From FEN-1191 sp036490715 (GTDB lineage Bacteria; Pseudomonadota; Gammaproteobacteria; Steroidobacterales; Steroidobacteraceae): a stretch of 64,000 nt of DNA. The notes beneath the pieces are model-generated. The model saw only the letters and a program-made list of their open reading frames with translations. It made no database searches and was not told where the DNA came from. Location of the stretch: positions 62,001-126,000 of the forward strand of contig DASXDL010000026.1 in assembly GCA_036490715.1 (NCBI GenBank), read 5' to 3'. This document shows positions 24,803 to 33,515 of the stretch, one piece after another (position 1 is the first letter of the stretch; each line of letters begins with the position of its first letter). Both the position numbers and the translations under genes were made by a program.

Positions 24803-27262
24803 GTGAAGACGCATGCGCGGGTGGTGGTGGTCGGCGGCGGCGTCGTCGGCGTCAGCACACTCTATCACCTGACCAAGAAGGGCTGGTCGGATGTGGTGCT
24901 GATCGAGCGCACCGAGCTGACCGCCGGCTCGACCTGGCATGCCGCCGGCCTGCTGCCGCTGTTCAACATGAGCTACACCGTCGGCCAGCTGCACAAGTAC
25001 TCGGTCGATCTGTACAAGCGCCTGCCGCAGGAAACCGGCCAGGATGTGAGCTTTCGGGTCACCGGCAATCTGCGCCTGGCGACCTGTCGCGACCGCATGG
25101 ACGAGTACCGCAAGTACTGCAGCACCGCCAACACCATCGGCGTGCCGTTTCGCGTCATCGGCCCGAGCGAGGTGCGCGAGCTGTGGCCGCTGATCAACCT
25201 CGGCGGTAGCCCCGACACGCCGGCGGTCATCGGCGCGCTGTACCACCCGGACGACGGCCATATCGCGCCGGCCGACCTGACCATGGCGCTGCGCAAAGGC
25301 GCGCGCAGCGGCGGCGCCGATATCCATGAACACACCGAGATGCTGGCCCTGCAACGCACCGCCAGCGGCGAGTGGCAGGTGCACACCAACCGCGGCGACA
25401 TCATCGCCGAGCACGTCGTGTTCGCCACCGGCAACTATGCGCGCCAGACCGGACGGCTGGTCGGGCTGGACGTGCCATCGATCCCGGTCGAGCATCAGTA
25501 CATCGTCTATGAGACCTCGCCCGAGCTCGAGGCCTACCGGCGCGCTGGCGGGCCCGAGCTGGCCGTGCTGCGCGAGTCTGACCAGTCGTATTACCTGCGC
25601 GAGGAGCGCATGGGCTGGATCTTAGGTCCGTACGAGCGCGGTGCGCCGGCGCGCTTTGCCGACGGCGTCCCCGACTGGTTCGGCAAGAGCCTGTTCGAAG
25701 GCGACTTGGAGCGTCTGCTGCCGCACGTCGAGGCCGCGACGCGGCGCGTGCCGGCGCTCGAGACCTGCGGCCTCAAGGACATCGTCAACGGGCCGATTGC
25801 CTACACGCCCGACGGCAGCCCGCTGATCGGTCCGGCCTGGAATCACCGCAACCTGTGGCTCAACGAGGGCCACAGCTTTGGCATCACCGCGGCTGGCGGC
25901 GCCGGCTGGCAGCTGGCCGAGTGGATCGTCGAAGGCGAGCCGGGCATCGACTTGCTGGCGGTCGACCCGCGACGCTTCGGCGCCTATGCCGGCCGAAACT
26001 TCCTGATCGCCAAGAACGAGGAGACTTACCGCAACGTCTTCACGATTCACTACCCGGACGAGGAGCGCGCCGAGGCGCGGCCGGCCAAGACCAGCCCGGT
26101 GTACGACAAGCTCGACCGGCGCGGCGCAGTCTGGGGTCAGCGCTATGGCTGGGAGCGCGCCAACTGGTTCGCCCCCGCGGGGGTCGAGCGGCGCGATCAC
26201 TGGAGCTTTCGCCGCAGCAATTACTTCGAGCACGTCGGCAACGAGGTGCGGTTGATGCGCGAGCGCGTCGGGGTGATCGATCTCACCCCGTTCACCAAGC
26301 ACGAGGTCAGTGGCGCAGGCGCGCAAGGCTGGCTCGACTCGCTGGTGGCCAACAAGGTGCCGACGAAAATCGGCCGGCTGGCGCTGACGCACGCGCTCAC
26401 CCGACGCGGCGGCATACGCTCGGAGTTCACCATCACACGCATTGCCGAGGACCGCTACTACGTGGTCAGTGCCGGCGCCGCCGAGCGCTACGACAGCGAC
26501 TACCTCAACTCCCATCTGCCCACCGACGGCTCGGTACAGCTGCATAACATCACCGGCGCGCGCGGCTGCTTTGTGCTGGCCGGCCCGCGCGCGCGCGAAC
26601 TGCTGGCGCAGCTCACGCCGGCGGCGCTCGACAACAGCGCATTTCCATGGCTTTCCGCGCAGGTGATCGAAGTCGGCCTGGCGGTGGACGTATACGCGCT
26701 GCGCGTCAACTTCGTTGGCGCACTCGGGTGGGAACTGCATTTTCCGATCGAGTATGCGCATCACCTGTTCGATGCTCTGTTTCGCGTCGGCGAAGCGTTC
26801 GGCCTCGGCATGGTGGGCATGCGCGCCATGGAATCGATGCGCATGGAGAAATCCTACCGTATGTGGGGCACCGATCTGACGCGCGACTACACGCCATTTG
26901 AGGCCGGTCTGGATCGTTTCGTGCGCATGGACAAGGGCACGTTTGTCGGACGCGAGGCGCTGCAGCGACAACTCGCGAGCGGCGTGCCGCATCGCTTCGC
27001 GACTCTGGAGGTGCACGGTGTCGTGGACGCCGATCCGCTTGGCAACGAGCCGCTGTTCGACGCCAGCGGTCGCCTCGTCGGTCGCACGACCTCAGGGTAC
27101 TTCGGCCACACGCTGCGCAAGAGCCTGGCGATCGGCTATGTCGACCCGGGTTTCGAAGCAGCAGGCACAACGCTGCAAATCGAGATTCTGGGCGAGCGCC
27201 GCCAGGCGACGGTGCTGGCCGATTCCCCGTATGATCCGCACAACCAGGACCTGAAGGCCTGA
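24803..27262 (+). CDS. Dimethylglycine dehydrogenase/oxidase (DAO plus GcvT-type folate domain)
   Basis: 819 residues. The N-terminal FAD domain starts RVVVVGGGVVGVSTLYHL and contains GSTWHAAGL; His46 is the position of the covalent FAD in mammalian dimethylglycine dehydrogenase. The C-terminal half, from about residue 420, is a GcvT-like aminomethyltransferase domain (RRSNYFEHVGNEVRLMRERV, GALGWELHFP, MRMEKSYRMWG). It would convert dimethylglycine to sarcosine and capture the methyl group on tetrahydrofolate. The GTG at 24803 follows GGGGGA with 6-nt spacing. It sits between soxBDAG and the MttB-family gene. Sarcosine dehydrogenase is an alternative, but sarcosine oxidase is already encoded next door. 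Confidence 0.87.
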   Translation: MKTHARVVVVGGGVVGVSTLYHLTKKGWSDVVLIERTELTAGSTWHAAGLLPLFNMSYTVGQLHKYSVDLYKRLPQETGQDVSFRVTGNLRLATCRDRMDEYRKYCSTANTIGVPFRVIGPSEVRELWPLINLGGSPDTPAVIGALYHPDDGHIAPADLTMALRKGARSGGADIHEHTEMLALQRTASGEWQVHTNRGDIIAEHVVFATGNYARQTGRLVGLDVPSIPVEHQYIVYETSPELEAYRRAGGPELAVLRESDQSYYLREERMGWILGPYERGAPARFADGVPDWFGKSLFEGDLERLLPHVEAATRRVPALETCGLKDIVNGPIAYTPDGSPLIGPAWNHRNLWLNEGHSFGITAAGGAGWQLAEWIVEGEPGIDLLAVDPRRFGAYAGRNFLIAKNEETYRNVFTIHYPDEERAEARPAKTSPVYDKLDRRGAVWGQRYGWERANWFAPAGVERRDHWSFRRSNYFEHVGNEVRLMRERVGVIDLTPFTKHEVSGAGAQGWLDSLVANKVPTKIGRLALTHALTRRGGIRSEFTITRIAEDRYYVVSAGAAERYDSDYLNSHLPTDGSVQLHNITGARGCFVLAGPRARELLAQLTPAALDNSAFPWLSAQVIEVGLAVDVYALRVNFVGALGWELHFPIEYAHHLFDALFRVGEAFGLGMVGMRAMESMRMEKSYRMWGTDLTRDYTPFEAGLDRFVRMDKGTFVGREALQRQLASGVPHRFATLEVHGVVDADPLGNEPLFDASGRLVGRTTSGYFGHTLRKSLAIGYVDPGFEAAGTTLQIEILGERRQATVLADSPYDPHNQDLKA

Positions 27263-27266
27263 TCGC

Positions 27267-28835
27267 TTGACGCAGCCAACCGACCCGGCTCCGAGACATC
27301 GTCGACCCAGCGGCCGCGACGCCAAGCGCGCCGCGCGCAGCGCGGCCGCAGCAGCCTCGGTGCCGTACATCACCCGTCGCATTCCCTATTACGAGGTGCT
27401 CGACGAGCAGGGCCTGGTGCTGCTCGAGAGCAACGCCGACACCATCCTGCAGGAGATCGGCATCGAATTTCGCGAGGACCCGGAGGTGCTGGCGCTATGG
27501 AAGGACGCGGGCGCCGATGTGCAGGGCGAGCGAGTGCGCTTTCCCCGCGGCCTGTGTCGCTCGCTGATCCAGCTCACCGCGCCGCGCGAGTTCGTGCAGG
27601 TGGCACGCAATCCTGCCCACAACGTGCAGATCGGCGGCCGCAACACGGTGTTCGCGCCGGCCTACGGCTCGCCCTTCATCCGCAATCTGGATGAGGGCCG
27701 CCGCTACGCCCGCATCGAGGACTTTCGCAACTTCGTCAAGCTGGCCTACCTGTCCACGTCATTGCATCACTCGGGCGGCACGATCTGCGAACCGGTCGAT
27801 CTGCCGGTCAACAAGCGCCACTTCGACATGGTCTACAGCCACATCAAGTACAGCGACAAGCCGTTCATGGGATCGGTGACGCACCCGGAGCGGGCGCAGG
27901 ACACGGTCGAGATGGCGCGCATCCTGTTCGGCGAGGATTTCGAGGACCCGGCCACCGGCAAGCCGCGCTGCGCCATCATCAGCCTCATCAATGTCAACTC
28001 GCCGATGACCTACGATGCCACCATGCTCGGTGCGCTCAAGGTCTACGCGCGCGCCAATCAGGCCTGCATCGTCACGCCCTTCATCCTCGCCGGCGCGATG
28101 TCGCCGGTCACGGTCGCCGGCACGGTCGCGCAGACGCTGGCCGAGGCGCTGGCCGGACTTTCGCTGATTCAGCTGCTCAATCCCGGTGCGCCGATGGTGC
28201 TGGGCAGCTTCGCATCGTCGCTGTCGATGCAGTCCGGCGCACCGACCTTCGGCACGCCCGAGCCGGCGTTGGTGCTGTATGTCATGGCGGCCCTGGCGCG
28301 CCGCCTGGGCGTGCCGTTCCGATCCGGCGGCGCACTGTGCGCCTCCAAGATCGCCGACGCGCAGGCCGCTTACGAGTCGGCCAACACGCTGCTGCCGACC
28401 TGCCTGGCCGGCGTGAATTTCGTGCTGCACACCGCTGGCTGGCTCGAAGGCGGCCTATCCATGGGCTACGAGAAATTCGTCATGGACGCCGATCAGGCCG
28501 GCATGATGCATACGCTTCTGGCCGGCATCGATCTGTCGGACAACGGCCAGGCGCTGGATGCGATTCGAGAGGTCGGTCCGGGAAAGCATTTCCTCGGTTG
28601 CGCTCATACCCAGGCGAATTTTCAGACCGCGTTTTACCGCTCGCCACTCGCCGACAACAATAGCTACGAGCAGTGGGAAGCCGAGGGCGCTGCCGACATG
28701 GCCAAACGGGCCAACGCCCTGTACAAGAAGCAACTGGCTGCCTACGAGCCACCGGCGCTCGATCCGGCGATCGACGAGGCGCTGCAGGACTACATGAATC
28801 GCCGCAAGGCCGCCTTTCCAGACTCCAACATCTAG
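27267..28835 (+). CDS. MttB-family methyltransferase, non-pyrrolysine (candidate glycine betaine:corrinoid methyltransferase)
   Basis: 522 residues of the trimethylamine methyltransferase (MttB) fold: GIEFREDPEVLALWKDAGA early, then SPMTYDATMLGALKVYARA and TPFILAGAMSPVTVAGT in the barrel, and SMGYEKFVMDADQ late. The frame has no internal TAG, so pyrrolysine is not used; TAG occurs only as the stop. Non-Pyl members in anaerobes demethylate glycine betaine (MtgB), proline betaine or carnitine. Here the gene directly follows dimethylglycine dehydrogenase (4-bp gap; TTG start with GAAGG 9 nt upstream). It faces a corrinoid operon, so glycine betaine to dimethylglycine is the best guess. Its stop codon overlaps that of the convergent RACo-like gene. 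Confidence 0.88.
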   Translation: MTQPTDPAPRHRRPSGRDAKRAARSAAAAASVPYITRRIPYYEVLDEQGLVLLESNADTILQEIGIEFREDPEVLALWKDAGADVQGERVRFPRGLCRSLIQLTAPREFVQVARNPAHNVQIGGRNTVFAPAYGSPFIRNLDEGRRYARIEDFRNFVKLAYLSTSLHHSGGTICEPVDLPVNKRHFDMVYSHIKYSDKPFMGSVTHPERAQDTVEMARILFGEDFEDPATGKPRCAIISLINVNSPMTYDATMLGALKVYARANQACIVTPFILAGAMSPVTVAGTVAQTLAEALAGLSLIQLLNPGAPMVLGSFASSLSMQSGAPTFGTPEPALVLYVMAALARRLGVPFRSGGALCASKIADAQAAYESANTLLPTCLAGVNFVLHTAGWLEGGLSMGYEKFVMDADQAGMMHTLLAGIDLSDNGQALDAIREVGPGKHFLGCAHTQANFQTAFYRSPLADNNSYEQWEAEGAADMAKRANALYKKQLAAYEPPALDPAIDEALQDYMNRRKAAFPDSNI

Positions 28836-30856
28836 GATTTGTCGGCCGACGCGCTGTGCTGACGCCGGCTGCGCCGCCCGCTCGCTGCCGCGCCGCCCGC
28901 CTTGGGCGCCGGCAACGGCACGACGCGACGCAGATTCTCGTAGCTGGCGCTCTTGTGCGGAATGGCCATGGCCTCGACGAAGTGATGCTGGAAGCGCGGC
29001 TCCACTGCGGTCTCGATCTTCTCCACCCGGCGCACCAGTTGCTCGATGACGCGGCGCGAGCCGGCGTCCAGCAACGCGATGCGGGCGCCGGTTCCGGCGG
29101 CGTTGCCGGCCGAGGCCACATTCTCAAGTTTGCAGTCCGGCAGCATGCCGAGTACCAGTGCGTACTTGACGTCGATGTGATTGCCAAACGCACCGGCCAG
29201 GCGAATCCGGTCCACCTGCTCAACCCCCATGCACTCCATCAGCAGCCGAATGCCGGCGTGCAGCGCCGCCTTCGCCAGCTGAATCGCGCGCACATCGTTC
29301 TGCGTAATGATCAGCGGCACCGCACCCCGATGCAGCACGTAAGCGAACGTGCGGCCGTTGGCGATGATGCGCTCGCTGCGTGCTGCCAGCCCGCCGTCGA
29401 TCACTCCATCCTGGCTGACGATGCCCGCCAGATACATCTCGGCGATGACTTCAATAATTCCAGACCCACACACACCGGTGATGCCGATACCTGCGGCATC
29501 GGCGGCAAACTGCGCCTCATCGGACCAGTGCTCGCTGCCGATCACCTTGAAGCGCGGCTCGAGCGTCAGCGGGTCGATACGCACGCGCTCGATCGCACCG
29601 GGCGCGGCGCGCTGGCCGCAGCTGATCTGCGCACCTTCGAACGCCGGGCCGGTCGGGCTCGAACAGGCCAGCAGCCGTTCGCGGTTGCCAAGGACGATCT
29701 CGGCATTGGTGCCGACGTCCACCAGCAAGGTGAGTTCATCCTGTAGATCCGGGCGCTCGGCCAGGATCATGCCGGCGGTATCGGCACCGACGTGCCCGGC
29801 AATGCACGGCAGTGCGTACACGCGTGCCTGTGGGTGAATAGCGATATCCAGCTGGCGCGCAGGCGCGGTCACCGCCTGATCGAGCGCGAGCGCGAATGGT
29901 GCGCCGCCCAGTTCGACCGGATCGATGCCGAGCACCAAGTGATGCATCACCGGGTTGCCCACCAGGGTCATCTCCAGGATGTCGCTGGGGCCGATGCCGG
30001 CAGCCGCGGCCACTTCGCCCGCCAGAGCGCCGAGGGCCGCGCGCACCGTGGCGGTGAGCTGCGCCGCACCGCCTGGATTCATCATCGCGTAGGACACGCG
30101 GCTCATCAGGTCCTCGCCGAAACGGATCTGGGGATTCATCACGCCGCTGGAGGCCACCACCTCGCCGGTCGATAGATCGCACAGATGCGCGGCGATGGTG
30201 GTCGAGCCGACATCCACCGCCAAGCCGTAGGCCGCCTCGTGCAGGCCCGGCCATACGGCAATGATCTCGCGGCCGGCATGCACCGCAACCGTCACCTGCC
30301 ACTCGCCAGCGCGCAGCACAGCTTGCAGAGCCGGCAGCAGCTCGGGATCGCACGTAAGATCGGTGAGTTGCCACTCGCGCTCGAGCGCGCCCAGCAGTCG
30401 GCGCAGGTCACTCGACGGATGATGCATGTCGGGACGCTCGACCTCGACCTCGTGCAGGCGCAGCACCGGATCGAGGGTGATATCGCGCGCATCAGCCGCC
30501 TTGCGGACCACCTGGCGATGCACCTGGCTGCTCGCCGGAACGTCGACCACGACATCCCCCAGCAGGCGCGCGCAACAGGATAGCCGCCGAGCCGCTGGCA
30601 GCGGCCGCCGAGTGCCATAGGCGGACTCGACCTCGCTCAACGGCGACAGGTTCTGCGCCAGCGAGCGCACACCGTGTTTGGCGAACTCGCCCTCGATCAG
30701 TTCGACCTGGCAGCGGCCGCACAGCCCGCGCCCGCCGCACACTGAATCCAGGTCGACGCCGAGCGAGCGCGCCGCCTGCAGCACCGGCGTGCCCGCGGCA
30801 AATCGCCCGCGCTTGCCCGAGGGCGTGAAGACGATCAGCGGATCAGGAGGAGACAC
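28832..30856 (-). CDS. RACo-like corrinoid activation ATPase (2Fe-2S ferredoxin domain plus ASKHA domain, DUF4445)
   Basis: About 674 residues from a GTG at 30856. Residues 1-95 form a 2Fe-2S ferredoxin domain with C40, C46, C49 (CGGRGLCGRC) and a final cysteine at 94 or 95. From about residue 195 comes an ASKHA ATPase domain (GLAVDVGSTTIAAHLCDL, LLVDVGTNAEIVLGN, CSSPTGPAFEGAQISCG, LAGAFGNHI). This matches RACo, which reductively reactivates inactive Co(II) corrinoid proteins using ATP. It is last of the minus-strand corrinoid operon and overlaps the pterin methyltransferase gene by 14 bp. A GTG at 30895 is an alternative start. The final 30 residues are Arg/Ser-rich and look non-essential. 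Confidence 0.88.
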   Translation of the reverse strand: MSPPDPLIVFTPSGKRGRFAAGTPVLQAARSLGVDLDSVCGGRGLCGRCQVELIEGEFAKHGVRSLAQNLSPLSEVESAYGTRRPLPAARRLSCCARLLGDVVVDVPASSQVHRQVVRKAADARDITLDPVLRLHEVEVERPDMHHPSSDLRRLLGALEREWQLTDLTCDPELLPALQAVLRAGEWQVTVAVHAGREIIAVWPGLHEAAYGLAVDVGSTTIAAHLCDLSTGEVVASSGVMNPQIRFGEDLMSRVSYAMMNPGGAAQLTATVRAALGALAGEVAAAAGIGPSDILEMTLVGNPVMHHLVLGIDPVELGGAPFALALDQAVTAPARQLDIAIHPQARVYALPCIAGHVGADTAGMILAERPDLQDELTLLVDVGTNAEIVLGNRERLLACSSPTGPAFEGAQISCGQRAAPGAIERVRIDPLTLEPRFKVIGSEHWSDEAQFAADAAGIGITGVCGSGIIEVIAEMYLAGIVSQDGVIDGGLAARSERIIANGRTFAYVLHRGAVPLIITQNDVRAIQLAKAALHAGIRLLMECMGVEQVDRIRLAGAFGNHIDVKYALVLGMLPDCKLENVASAGNAAGTGARIALLDAGSRRVIEQLVRRVEKIETAVEPRFQHHFVEAMAIPHKSASYENLRRVVPLPAPKAGGAAASGRRSRRQHSASADKS

Positions 30857-31757
30857 GGCGCCGCAGTCCGCCCACGCGCCGGCCGCGCGCCGCACCCTCG
30901 CCGCCTTCCGGCGGCGGCTCGCGGTTGGCGCGGATCCAGCGGGCGCAGTCCGGATCGTGCCCCATCATGACATCGGCGGACATGCAGGCACGCAGTACCT
31001 CGGCGTGCAACGGATTGGCAATCGCCGAAGTCAAGCCGGCGGCGATCGCCATGGTCAGAAAACCGCTGGTGATGCCCTCGCGCTGCGGCAGTCCGAAGCT
31101 GACGTTGGAGGCACCGCAGGTGCTGTTGACCTTGAGCTCGCCGCGCAGCCGCCGCAGCAGATGCATGACCTGGACACCGGCGCGATTGACCGCGCCGATC
31201 GGCATGACCAGTGGATCGACGACGATATCGCTGGCAGGAATCCCGTGGTCGGCGGCGCGCTGCACGATCTTTTTGGCCACCTCGAAGCGCACATCAGGAT
31301 CTTCGGAGATGCCGGTTTCATCGTTGGATATCGCCACCACCGCGGCTCCGTATTTCTTCACCAGCGGCAGTACCGCCTCCAACCGCTCCTCCTCCCCGGT
31401 CACGGAATTCACCAGCGGCTTGCCCTTATAGACCGCCAGGCCCGCCTCCAGCGCCGCAACGATCGAGGAATCGATCGACAACGGCACGTCGGTGATCGAC
31501 TGCACCAGCTGCACGGCTTTGGCCAATATTGCCGGCTCATCGGCCAGTGGAATGCCCGCATTGACGTCGAGCATGTGGGCGCCGGCGGCCACCTGCGCCA
31601 GAGCGTCGGCCTCGACACGGCTGAAATCCCCGGCGGCCATCTCGGCCGCCAGGACCTTGCGGCCGGTCGGGTTGATGCGCTCGCCGATGATCACAAAGGG
31701 TCGCTCGAAGCCAATCACGACCGTCTTGGTGGCCGAACTGATCACGGTGTCGGTCAT
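30843..31757 (-). CDS. Pterin-binding methyltransferase (methylcorrinoid:tetrahydrofolate methyltransferase, MtgA/AcsE type)
   Basis: 304 residues with the pterin-binding TIM-barrel motifs: IIGERINPTGRK near residue 25, HMLDVNAGIP near 62, PLSIDSS near 93, KPLVNSVTGEEER near 113 and NSTCGASNVSFGLPQR near 210. Proteins of this family move methyl groups between a corrinoid protein and tetrahydrofolate. In glycine betaine systems MtgA produces methyl-THF from the methylated corrinoid. It overlaps the small upstream gene by ATGA and the RACo gene by 14 bp. The last 25 residues are Gly/Arg-rich, unlike the compact family end. Confidence 0.87.
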   Translation of the reverse strand: MTDTVISSATKTVVIGFERPFVIIGERINPTGRKVLAAEMAAGDFSRVEADALAQVAAGAHMLDVNAGIPLADEPAILAKAVQLVQSITDVPLSIDSSIVAALEAGLAVYKGKPLVNSVTGEEERLEAVLPLVKKYGAAVVAISNDETGISEDPDVRFEVAKKIVQRAADHGIPASDIVVDPLVMPIGAVNRAGVQVMHLLRRLRGELKVNSTCGASNVSFGLPQREGITSGFLTMAIAAGLTSAIANPLHAEVLRACMSADVMMGHDPDCARWIRANREPPPEGGEGAARGRRVGGLRRRVSS

Positions 31758-32056
31758 GCGGTGTCGTTTCCCTTGTTACGGATCAGCGTCTCGAGCTCGG
31801 CATCGCCGTAGCGTGCCTCAAGTCGCGCCGCCTCGGCGCGTGCCTCGCCTTCAAGGTCGTCACCACAGCTGCGAGCGGCGCTGCGCTGCCAGTCGGCCAG
31901 ATACGCCGACGAGGAGCCCTTGCCGGCGCGCATTGCCGCTCGGTCCACGGCTTCCTGGAATCTTGCAGCCAGAAGCACCTTGGCGGTCTCGCGGCCGCGC
32001 CGCACCACCACCTGCGATGGGATGCTGCGCCAGGAAATGACCGTCAATGACGCCAC
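31754..32056 (-). CDS. Small 'virulence factor' family protein (PF13769-like), unknown role in corrinoid operon
   Basis: 100 residues from a GTG at 32056 inside the end of the DUF1638 gene (13-bp overlap). The sequence SLTVISWRSIPSQVVVRRG, followed by ARFQEAVDRAAMRAG and SAYLADWQR, is the conserved core of the family named 'virulence factor'. That name comes from annotation history and says nothing about pathogenicity here. Overlaps on both sides (13 bp with DUF1638, ATGA with the pterin methyltransferase) show strict co-translation. A longer in-frame ORF to 32458 is the DUF1638 gene read in another frame. The function is unknown; I infer an accessory role in corrinoid methyl transfer. Confidence 0.75.
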   Translation of the reverse strand: MASLTVISWRSIPSQVVVRRGRETAKVLLAARFQEAVDRAAMRAGKGSSSAYLADWQRSAARSCGDDLEGEARAEAARLEARYGDAELETLIRNKGNDTA

Positions 32057-32682
32057 GTGATCACCGCCGCGCGCCGCGGCTGCAGCGCTGCGAGCGCGCT
32101 GCCCAGAGTGCCGTAACCGGTGAAGTGATAGTGATAGCTGAGCCCGAGCGAATCGGCGATCGAGCGGGCGCGCTGCTGCGCTTCGGTGCTCTCGGTCTGC
32201 GCCAGGTAGACGAGCCGCTGATAGTGGCGGAAATACTCGGCGATGAGCTGCGGATAGCGGTCGAGGCCCAGACCGCGATGCACCAGCCGCTCGAAATGCT
32301 GCAGCAGAAAGTCGGTCAGGTAAAACGTGCCCGGCTCGGCCTCCGACAGCTGGGCAAACACCGCTGGCGTTGCAAAGCTCTCGTAGCAATGGGCCCCAGG
32401 CAGGCGCTCGACCCCTTCTGCGCGCAGCACGGCATCGAGCCGACCGCCGGTGCCGCAATCGCCGTAGGCCACGAACAGTGACTGGTAGTGGTCTCGATAG
32501 CGGCGAATTGCGCTCTGTACCGCGCCTGGAATGCGTTCCGGGCGGTTGTGCAGCTCAGGGGGCAGACAGGTGACATCGATCGTCGTCCAGTCGTTGGCTC
32601 GCCGCAATGCGACGATCTCGCGCGCCAGCGCGCCGCAGGCAATGACCAGGACGCCAGAGCGGGCGACTGCTTCAGATGGCAT
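32044..32682 (-). CDS. DUF1638 family protein
   Basis: 212 residues. The diagnostic stretches are VLVIACGALAREIVALRRAN, LHNRPERIPGAVQSAIRRYR and FVAYGDCGTGGRLDAVL, followed by GAHCYESFA. Conserved cysteines at CGALA, CLPPE, DCGTGG and HCYESF could bind a metal or cofactor. DUF1638 genes recur beside corrinoid proteins and MttB-like methyltransferases, including in methanogens. The protein has no assigned biochemical function. It starts 9 bp after the corrinoid-protein gene and overlaps the next gene, so it is firmly part of the operon. Confidence 0.83.
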   Translation of the reverse strand: MPSEAVARSGVLVIACGALAREIVALRRANDWTTIDVTCLPPELHNRPERIPGAVQSAIRRYRDHYQSLFVAYGDCGTGGRLDAVLRAEGVERLPGAHCYESFATPAVFAQLSEAEPGTFYLTDFLLQHFERLVHRGLGLDRYPQLIAEYFRHYQRLVYLAQTESTEAQQRARSIADSLGLSYHYHFTGYGTLGSALAALQPRRAAVITWRH

Positions 32683-32691
32683 TGAGGCTCT

Positions 32692-33396
32692 TCAGGCCGG
32701 CACGGCCGTGCGGCGCGCGGCCAGCAGGTTCTTGGCCGTTTCTACCGCGATCGCCGCGTCGCGACAGTAGGCATCCGCGCCCACCGCCTTGCCGAACTCC
32801 TCATTGAGTGGCGCGCCGCCCACGAGCACGATGTACTGGTCGCGGATACCCTTCTGCTTGAGCGTATCGATGACGACTTTCATGTAGGGCATCGTGGTCG
32901 TCAGCAGCGCCGACATGCCGAGGATATCGGGTCGATGTCGCTCGAGCGCATCGAGATATTTTTCCACCGGGTTATTGATGCCCAGGTCGATGACTTCGAA
33001 GCCAGCACCTTCGAGCATCATCGAGACCAAATTCTTGCCGATGTCGTGGATGTCGCCCTTAACCGTGCCGATGACCACCTTGCCAATCGGCTCTACCCCG
33101 GTCTCGGCCAGCAGCGGCCGCAGAATCTCCATGCCGCCCTTCATCGCATTGGCGGCCAGCAATACTTCGGGCACGAACAGAATGCCGTCGCGAAAATCGA
33201 TGCCGACGATGCGCATGCCCGCCACCAGGGCATCGTTGAGCACCTTCTCGGCGCTCCAGCCACGTTGCAGGAATATCCGCGTGGCCTGCTCGACCTCACT
33301 CTTCAAGCCGTTGTAGAGGTCATCGTGAACCTGCTCGGTGAGCTCCTGATCGTTGAGCTCTTCCAGATCGAACTCGTCTGCCGGCGCGTCGTTCAT
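32692..33396 (-). CDS. Cobalamin-binding corrinoid protein (MtbC/MtgC type)
   Basis: 234 residues. The N-terminal helical cap domain spans about 15-100 (WSAEKVLNDALVAGMRIVG). The B12-binding domain follows with the base-off/His-on motif D115-x-H117-x-x-G120 in KGDIHDIGKNLV, then MSALLTTTMPYMK and VLVGGAPLNEEF. It carries the methyl group from the MttB-family enzyme to the pterin methyltransferase. It is the first gene of a five-gene minus-strand operon; the 119-bp gap upstream should hold the promoter. AAGG lies 8-11 nt before the ATG. Confidence 0.92.
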   Translation of the reverse strand: MNDAPADEFDLEELNDQELTEQVHDDLYNGLKSEVEQATRIFLQRGWSAEKVLNDALVAGMRIVGIDFRDGILFVPEVLLAANAMKGGMEILRPLLAETGVEPIGKVVIGTVKGDIHDIGKNLVSMMLEGAGFEVIDLGINNPVEKYLDALERHRPDILGMSALLTTTMPYMKVVIDTLKQKGIRDQYIVLVGGAPLNEEFGKAVGADAYCRDAAIAVETAKNLLAARRTAVPA

Positions 33397-33515
33397 GAAT
33401 AAAGCCTTATGATACGGCTATTTAGAATGTGCCCAGAGCATGGTAGGCGGGAGCGCCGGCGGCCGATGGGGGGCTTTGCGACACCTACGTGCCCGGCAAC
33501 GACATGTCCAGCCCG

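Noticed and set aside
27267..28835. Possible pyrrolysine read-through in the MttB-family gene
   Set aside because: There is no in-frame TAG before the terminal stop. Read-through of the terminal TAG would meet TGA within eight codons, and no pylT or pylS is seen.
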